Of a stretch of 64,000 nt of DNA, positions 58,946-64,000 are shown piece after piece. The notes below the pieces were generated by a model. That model was not told the origin of the DNA, searched no databases, and saw only the letters and a list, made by a program, of their open reading frames with translations. The position numbers were made by a program, and so were the translations under genes. How positions within the stretch are numbered: the first letter of the stretch is position 1; each line of letters starts with the position of its first letter. This DNA is from Petunia secreta (taxonomy: Eukaryota > Streptophyta > Magnoliopsida > Solanales > Solanaceae): the NCBI GenBank assembly GCA_029990175.1, contig JARKIP010000065.1:22298501-22362500 (forward strand), given 5' to 3'.

Positions 58946-61492
58946 TGTTACACCCCGTACGTCTAAATTGACGTATATCATTATAATATCATGTTAAGAA
59001 TGATTTAAGTGAGTTTAAAGTAATAATATGACCATATATGATGTTTATATGTTGAATATAAAGTTTGGGAAAAATAAGATTTAAGTTGCGGAAAAACCGA
59101 CTAAGGAATTGCCTTGTAACGGAGCTTTTTCAGCAATTAATTTCATGTGTTATATGAAGTCTTTTGGGGACATATCATATACCAAATTGAAGGTCTTGGA
59201 GTGTAGTTTCCAACACTTTTAACGGTTTGCTCATATAACTTATAGATAAAAAGATATGAGCGTCAGAAGTCAGACCAGAAAAAGGGACATAAGCGCAAAA
59301 GAGGGCTAGAAATGAAATGTTTTTCTTATAAAAGAGAAATTTCTCTCTCTCTCTCGACATTTCCAGTAAACCCACGGTATAAACAGTGGTTTCCTCAGTT
59401 TGAATCCATTTTTTTTTTATTTTGAAGAAAGAACATCAATTTTGACACGAAACGGAAGACGGATTGCGTCAAAACGCTCTACGCGATTAGGGTAACATTA
59501 TGCTACCTTCAATTTCTTCTATAGTTTGAGTTTTAGAATTACTTCATGGCTAAGTAAAGTACCTAAATATTGTATTATAGCTTGTTTAAGATTTGGGAGG
59601 TGTGGAATTCAAAGGAAACGAAGTTTAGAAGCTAGAAACATCAAAGGTATGTAAGGCTAAACCTTTCTTTTGGCAAGGCATGTATCGTTTAGATTTTGAA
59701 GCTTTTATTAGTTTCAAACTTAGTTTTTCTTGTGAAAAACTTGGATGGTACCATGTAAACCTTGTATATACTTAATTTGGTACTAAAATCCAAGGTGAAA
59801 GACGTCCAAATCAGAAAGGCAAAACGTTTCAAAATCTGGAAAATTGTTTTGAACTTTGGACAGTTGTTAGTATATTGATCATAACTCCTTATACAAAATT
59901 GATATTAAGATGATTTAAGAATCTACAGAATCCTAATACATATATCTACAACTTTCATGAAGACCATGAGGTCTATAACTTTTATCTGCACCCTCAAAAC
60001 TATGATGCAATACAGGACGCTGGTACTGTCTAGAAATTCTGTACATCCGTGGAATTGTTACGCCACTCTCATCTTGTTATCCAGTTAATTTGTTTATGTT
60101 ATCAGTTTATCCGGGTATCCATTCCCGTGTATAGTATAGTGCTGGTTCTGTTTTGCGGATCATCCAGTTTCAGTGGAAACTCTGCCGAAATTTTTATAAA
60201 AATCAAAGAGTTAGACAAATTCTAAGTTTCAGGTTGTGTCTACAATTCCATCCAGAGTTTTCTTATCATTCCTTTGAGTCCATATATATTGTTGCCACAT
60301 GTGTTATGCCTCATACATGCTTATGCTTATATTGTGATCATGTTATGTGTGATTTGGAGTCCCCCATAGAGGCTGGACATTGGACACACAGTCCGGTCGC
60401 GTGTGATACTACCCGTCTGGGGGATACAGCCCCTCTGGTTCAGGCGGGAGTTGAAACACCTAGTGTGACCGGGTGTCATTCACACACTCTGACCAGAGAG
60501 ACTAGATATTACTGGCTGGGGGGGATATAGCCCATAACACCCACCAGGTTTGTTATATACGCGTATATAGCCACAGTATGCACTGCATGATTATACATGA
60601 GGCTAGTTCCGGTTTTCAGTTACCTGATTTGGGGGGATATAGCCCATAACACCAGACAGGTACCAGTTCAGATAACAGTTCAGCTTTAGCATCAGTATCA
60701 GTTGACAGTTATCAGTTCTCAGTTATCAGCCACCAGTTCTTAGCATCAGTATCAGTTGACAGTTATCAGTTCTCAATTATCAGCCACCAGTTCTTAGCGT
60801 CAGTATTAGTTGACAGTTATCAGTTCCAGTTTCTAGTAACCAGCTATCAGTCATATTACAGTTATTTATCAGTATAGTTCAGCTCAGTCTTCAGGTTCAG
60901 ATTCAGCTAGACTTCAGCTTATATTCATATCATGTTTAGTACGTTCTTCAGATTTCCAGCTATATTGCTATGCTCCAGCTCATGTTTACATATTTATATT
61001 CCAGCCTACAGTTTCATTCAGCTATGACATATTATATGCTCATGCCTTACATACTTGGTACATATCGTACTCACGCCCTTTTCTGGGGCGCTGCGTTTCA
61101 TGCCGCGCAGGTGCAGATAGATCAATGCTTGGACCACGTTAGTAGGCCATCGATCAGCTATTGGAGTCACTCCGCTTACTCCCGGAGTTACTTATCTTTT
61201 GGTATGTATACAGTCAGCCAGTTTGGGTATGGCGGGGTCTTGTCCCGTCCTTTGTATATTCAGTTCAGCACTCTTAGAGGCCTGTAGATATGTCCCTGTG
61301 TGGTGCAGTCAGTATGTTATGTATGTCAGCTTATGTTAGCCTTGTCAGCTATTTGCATTGCATACTCCTTATCAACTAGGTTTATGCTTATTCTGTTTAT
61401 CAGTTATAATGGTTAGCATATTATCAGTAGGATTAGTGATGATCGACACTTAGTGTTGGTCATCCGTCGCGGTCCTAAGTTGGGTTGTGACA
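58946..61492 (+). repeat. TekO 5' LTR (2547 bp)
   Basis: Non-coding. It contains two near-copies of a GGGGGGATATAGCCCATAAC segment (about 60520 and 60630) and the 54-bp tandem repeats listed separately. Confidence 0.85.
60686..60830 (+). repeat. 54-bp tandem repeats in the TekO LTR
   Basis: Units begin TTAGCATCAGTATCAGTTG at 60686, 60740 and 60794 (the last partial), built from smaller CAGTTATCAGTT-like words. Confidence 0.88.
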
Positions 61493-61496
61493 AAAG

Positions 61497-61508
61497 TGGT
61501 ATCAGAGC
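61497..61508 (+). other. TekO primer binding site (tRNA-iMet)
   Basis: TGGTATCAGAGC four bases after the LTR. Confidence 0.92.
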
Positions 61509-61697
61509 AGTTCAGTCCTAGGGTGTCTACAGGCCGTGTCTAGTAGAGTCTTGTTTAGGAGTATGTTGCGCGCCATACTTTTGAACAGGAGGCTACAAGG
61601 CACTTCAGGACAGTTGTCTTTCTTTCTTCTCTAGATCGTGCGATAGAGCCATGATTATTGAATTCAGCCCTCTAACAATAGTAATTTCAGCAAAGCG

Positions 61698-62977
61698 ATG
61701 CCGCCAAAGAAACTAACAGCTGCCCAGAAGGGCAAGGTTATTGCCGGCCAGGGTATTAGTAGAGTGCCACCTAAGGTGGATGAGAGTGAGGAGTCCAGAC
61801 CTGAGGCTCCATCCGAGGCCTCACAGATCCTATCAGTTCAGGGTAATATTAGAGGTACTGCAGCTACTATACCTCCACCTTCTCAGCCTGATAGTCAGGG
61901 GCAGGAAATGAGGGATGCCATCAGATTATCGACCAGTGTTGTAGTTGCTCAGACTAGACAACACAGTGCAGATGCCCAGGGAGATGTTGGATCCAAGATC
62001 AATGATTTTATCAGGCTAGAGCCTACAGTCTTTACCGGATCCCGTACAGGAGAAGACCCTCAGGATTTTCTATTGAGGATAGCCAGAGTGTTGAGGGTTA
62101 TGCACGTGTCAGACACAAAGTTAGTAGAGTTGGCTGCATTCAGATTGCATAACCTAGCAGCAGGGTGATACCAGACATGGAAGCTATCTAGACGGCCTGA
62201 TGCTACTCCCACGACTTGGAAGGAATTCTCAGATGCCTTCCTTTATCAGTATATGCCTATAGAGACATAGGGAGCCCGTGCTAATCAGTTCCTGACCTTG
62301 AGACAGGGAATTTTGAGTGTAGAAGAGTATAATAATTGCTTTAATTCTTTAGCATGGTTTGCCCCTACGGTGGTAGTGAGTATAGAGGATATAATTCATA
62401 GGTATATATATATAGTGGGACTAGCTCCACACCTAGTGAACGAGCGTATGACAGTTGCTATGCAGTCATGTATGAACATAACATTCAGGCATTTGCTTTG
62501 TTACTTGAGGAGAGGAAGCAAAAATAGAGAGCCGACAGGGATAAAGTGCTAGACAAGAGGGGCAGATTTTCTGGTTCGTTTGGAGAGACGTCTGGAGCGA
62601 GTAGATAGCAGTGTGTTAGACAACCACCAGCTAGTATACCTACATAGTCTCGTGGCTTTAGATCTGATAGACCTCCTCAGTCCAGATCTAGTCACACATC
62701 ACTGACTTCAAGATTAAAGTGTCGTGGTACTTCTATACCGGCCAATCAGACATATCCCAGATGTTCGGATTGTGGTAGACGCCACTTGGGTCCATGTCAG
62801 TTAGGAGTTGATACTTGTTATATTTGTCGCGAGGCAGGCCATTTCATGAGAGATTGCCCGACTAGGGGTGGTAGTTGTACAGCCCAGCCAGCTAGATCAC
62901 CAGTTGCTTGCTCAGCATCAGCACGCCATCAGGGGCATGTTCTTCAGGATGGCACCTGTATAACAGAAAGAATTTAA
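61698..62977 (+). pseudogene. TekO gag (broken)
   Basis: ATG at 61698. It encodes a Tekay-type Gag (FIRLEPTVFTGSRTGEDPQDF) with stops at 62166 and about 62267, a decayed middle, and a CCHC knuckle CYICREAGHFMRDC (about 62815-62857). Confidence 0.85.
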
Positions 62978-64000
62978 GGAGCAATTGAAGGATTTGTTAG
63001 ATAAAGGCCTCATCAGACCCAGCATTTCCCTGTGAGGAGCCTCGATACTATTTGTAAAAAAAAAGAAAGATGACTCTCTACGCCTGTGCATAGATTACAG
63101 ACAGCTGAATAAAGTCATTATTAAGAATAAATACTCTCTGCCCAGGATTGATGTCTAGTTTGAAAAGCTCCAGGGTGCCAAGTGCTTCTCGAATATAGAT
63201 TTGCGATCAGGCTACCATCAGGTTAGAGTTAGAAAATCTGATATACCTAAGACTGCATTCAGGACTAGGAATGGCCATTATGAGTTTTTAGTGATGTTGT
63301 TTGGACTCACTAATGCCTTTGCAGTATTTATGGATCTAATGGACAGCGTATTCAGGCCTTATTTAGATTTATTTGTGATTATATTTATTGATGATATTCT
63401 CATCTATTCAAAGTCTGAATCAGAGCATGCAGAGCACCTACGCACAGTATTGGGTACTCATCGGGACCAACAATTATATGCTAAGTTCTCAAAGTGTAAA
63501 TTCTAGATAGATTCAGTGGCATTTCTTGGCCACATAGTTTCAGCAGAAAGAATTAAAATAGATGACCAGAAGATCTAGGCTGTGAAGAATTGGCCCATGC
63601 CTACGACGCCAACTGAAGTACATAGTTTTCTGGGTTTGGCAGGTTATTACAGAAAGTTTATAGAGGGTTTTTCCTCCATTGCAACTCCACTGACCAAATT
63701 GACAAAGAAATCAGCTAAATTTGAGTGGTCTGATTCTTGCGAGCACAGCTTCCAAGAACTAAAGAACAGGTTGATAACAGCTCCAGTACTTACACTTCCA
63801 GAGGGATCTGAGGGCTATGTCATTTACTGTGATGCTTCTCGAATTGGTCTTCGTTGTGTTTGATGCAGCATGGAAGAGTAATTGCTTATGCTTCTAGGCA
63901 GCTGAAAAAGCACGATCAGAACTACCTCATCCATGATCTTGAGTTTTCAGCAGTCATTCATGCATTGAAGATTTGAAGACATTATTTTTACGGTGTTCAT
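62940..64000 (+). pseudogene. TekO RT and RNase H start (broken)
   Basis: Sequence jumps from shortly after the Gag knuckle to the RT entry (about 62950, FKEQLKDLLDKGLIRPSIS), so the protease and linker region is deleted. RT motifs LRSGYHQVRV, FIDDILIYSK (about 63384-63395) and FLGLAGYYRKFIEGF are readable. Stops occur at 63504, 63577, 63861 and 63976 and in the first 200 bases. The RNase H core begins near 63830 (YCDAS) and the element runs past the window end. Confidence 0.88.

Larger units (their letters stand above)
58946..64000 (+). mobile_element. TekO: decayed Tekay/Del-like gypsy element, 5' part
   Basis: A 2.5-kb LTR starting TGTTACACCCCG and ending TTGTGACA, PBS, gag with one zinc knuckle, then RT and RNase H running off the window. 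Left flank ATCGA (58941-58945) is the predicted target duplication in NonM. LTR ends and Pol wording (RSGYHQ, FIDDILIYSKS) are of the Tekay/Del chromovirus type. Many stops and a missing protease region make it inactive. Confidence 0.88.

Noticed and set aside
59001..61300. Small open frames in the TekO LTR (e.g. 60153-60530, 60970-61287)
   Set aside because: They lie within an LTR, have no family match, and Tekay LTRs of this size are non-coding.

Overview
This is a plant nuclear window made almost entirely of nested transposable elements, with no convincing ordinary host gene. It contains LTR retrotransposons with tRNA-iMet primer sites, a Stowaway-type MITE with CTCCCTCCGTCCC ends and a MULE-like segment with a DUF1985-Ulp1 gene. 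This points to a eudicot. The MITE sequence and the Sirevirus style fit Solanaceae best (inference). The abundance of CRM-like gypsy elements suggests, but does not prove, (peri)centromeric heterochromatin.

I could resolve most of the nest from LTR ends and 5-bp target duplications (TSDs). Names are local. GypB (CRM-like gypsy, +) runs from 2982 (its 5' LTR is cut by GypA) to 48739. Into GypB went: GypA (+, 1-2981, in the 5' LTR); GypC (+, 4206-34428, TSD TTCTC, in the leader); SoloK (solo LTR, 36758-37506, TSD GTTGT, in gag/protease); GypE (-, 7.65 kb, 39354-47006, TSD CAAGT, in integrase). Into GypC went NonF (-, 7054-12352, TSD GGTAT, a non-autonomous element with novel ORFs) and CopJ (+, Sirevirus-like copia, 16834-34059, TSD GTTGT). 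Into the 5' LTR of CopJ went GypG (-, 17495-24968, TSD TCGTG), which carries one uninterrupted polyprotein of about 1650 codons and nearly identical LTRs.

Right of GypB lies a MULE-like segment, MulU (48740 to about 55377). It has a four-exon DUF1985-Ulp1 gene on the minus strand, a captured gag fragment, a fold-back holding a MITE, and long arrays of 20-bp repeats around the palindrome ATGTTTAAACAT. The arrays fill all three introns and both flanks but not the exons. This resembles the Arabidopsis VANDAL anti-silencing arrangement, in which short motif arrays in an element are recognised by its own DUF1985-type protein, and it is my leading candidate for an undescribed system. This copy is broken: a 20-bp tandem duplication causes a frameshift, there is an in-frame TAA, and the catalytic Cys is replaced by Ser.

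Further right is a second pile: NonH (3' part and LTR, 55378-56854) in LtrL (56855-57447), in LtrN (57448-57708), which was also hit by NonM (-, 57709-58945). NonM is cut by TekO (58946 to the window end), a decayed Tekay/Del-like gypsy with a 2.5-kb LTR. NonF, NonH and NonM encode the same unrecognised protein family (ending near DAWLYHKSVFST). They share primer site, polypurine tract and, for NonF, leader sequence with GypG, so they look like parasites of GypG-type machinery.

A recurring theme is that separate element families each carry dispersed copies of their own palindrome: GGCG-N3-CGCC in LTRs of the GypA/B/C/E, NonH/M and LtrL/N group, GCGATCGC in SoloK, GGAAC-NN-GTTCC-like sites throughout CopJ including its coding region, and ATGTTTAAACAT in MulU.
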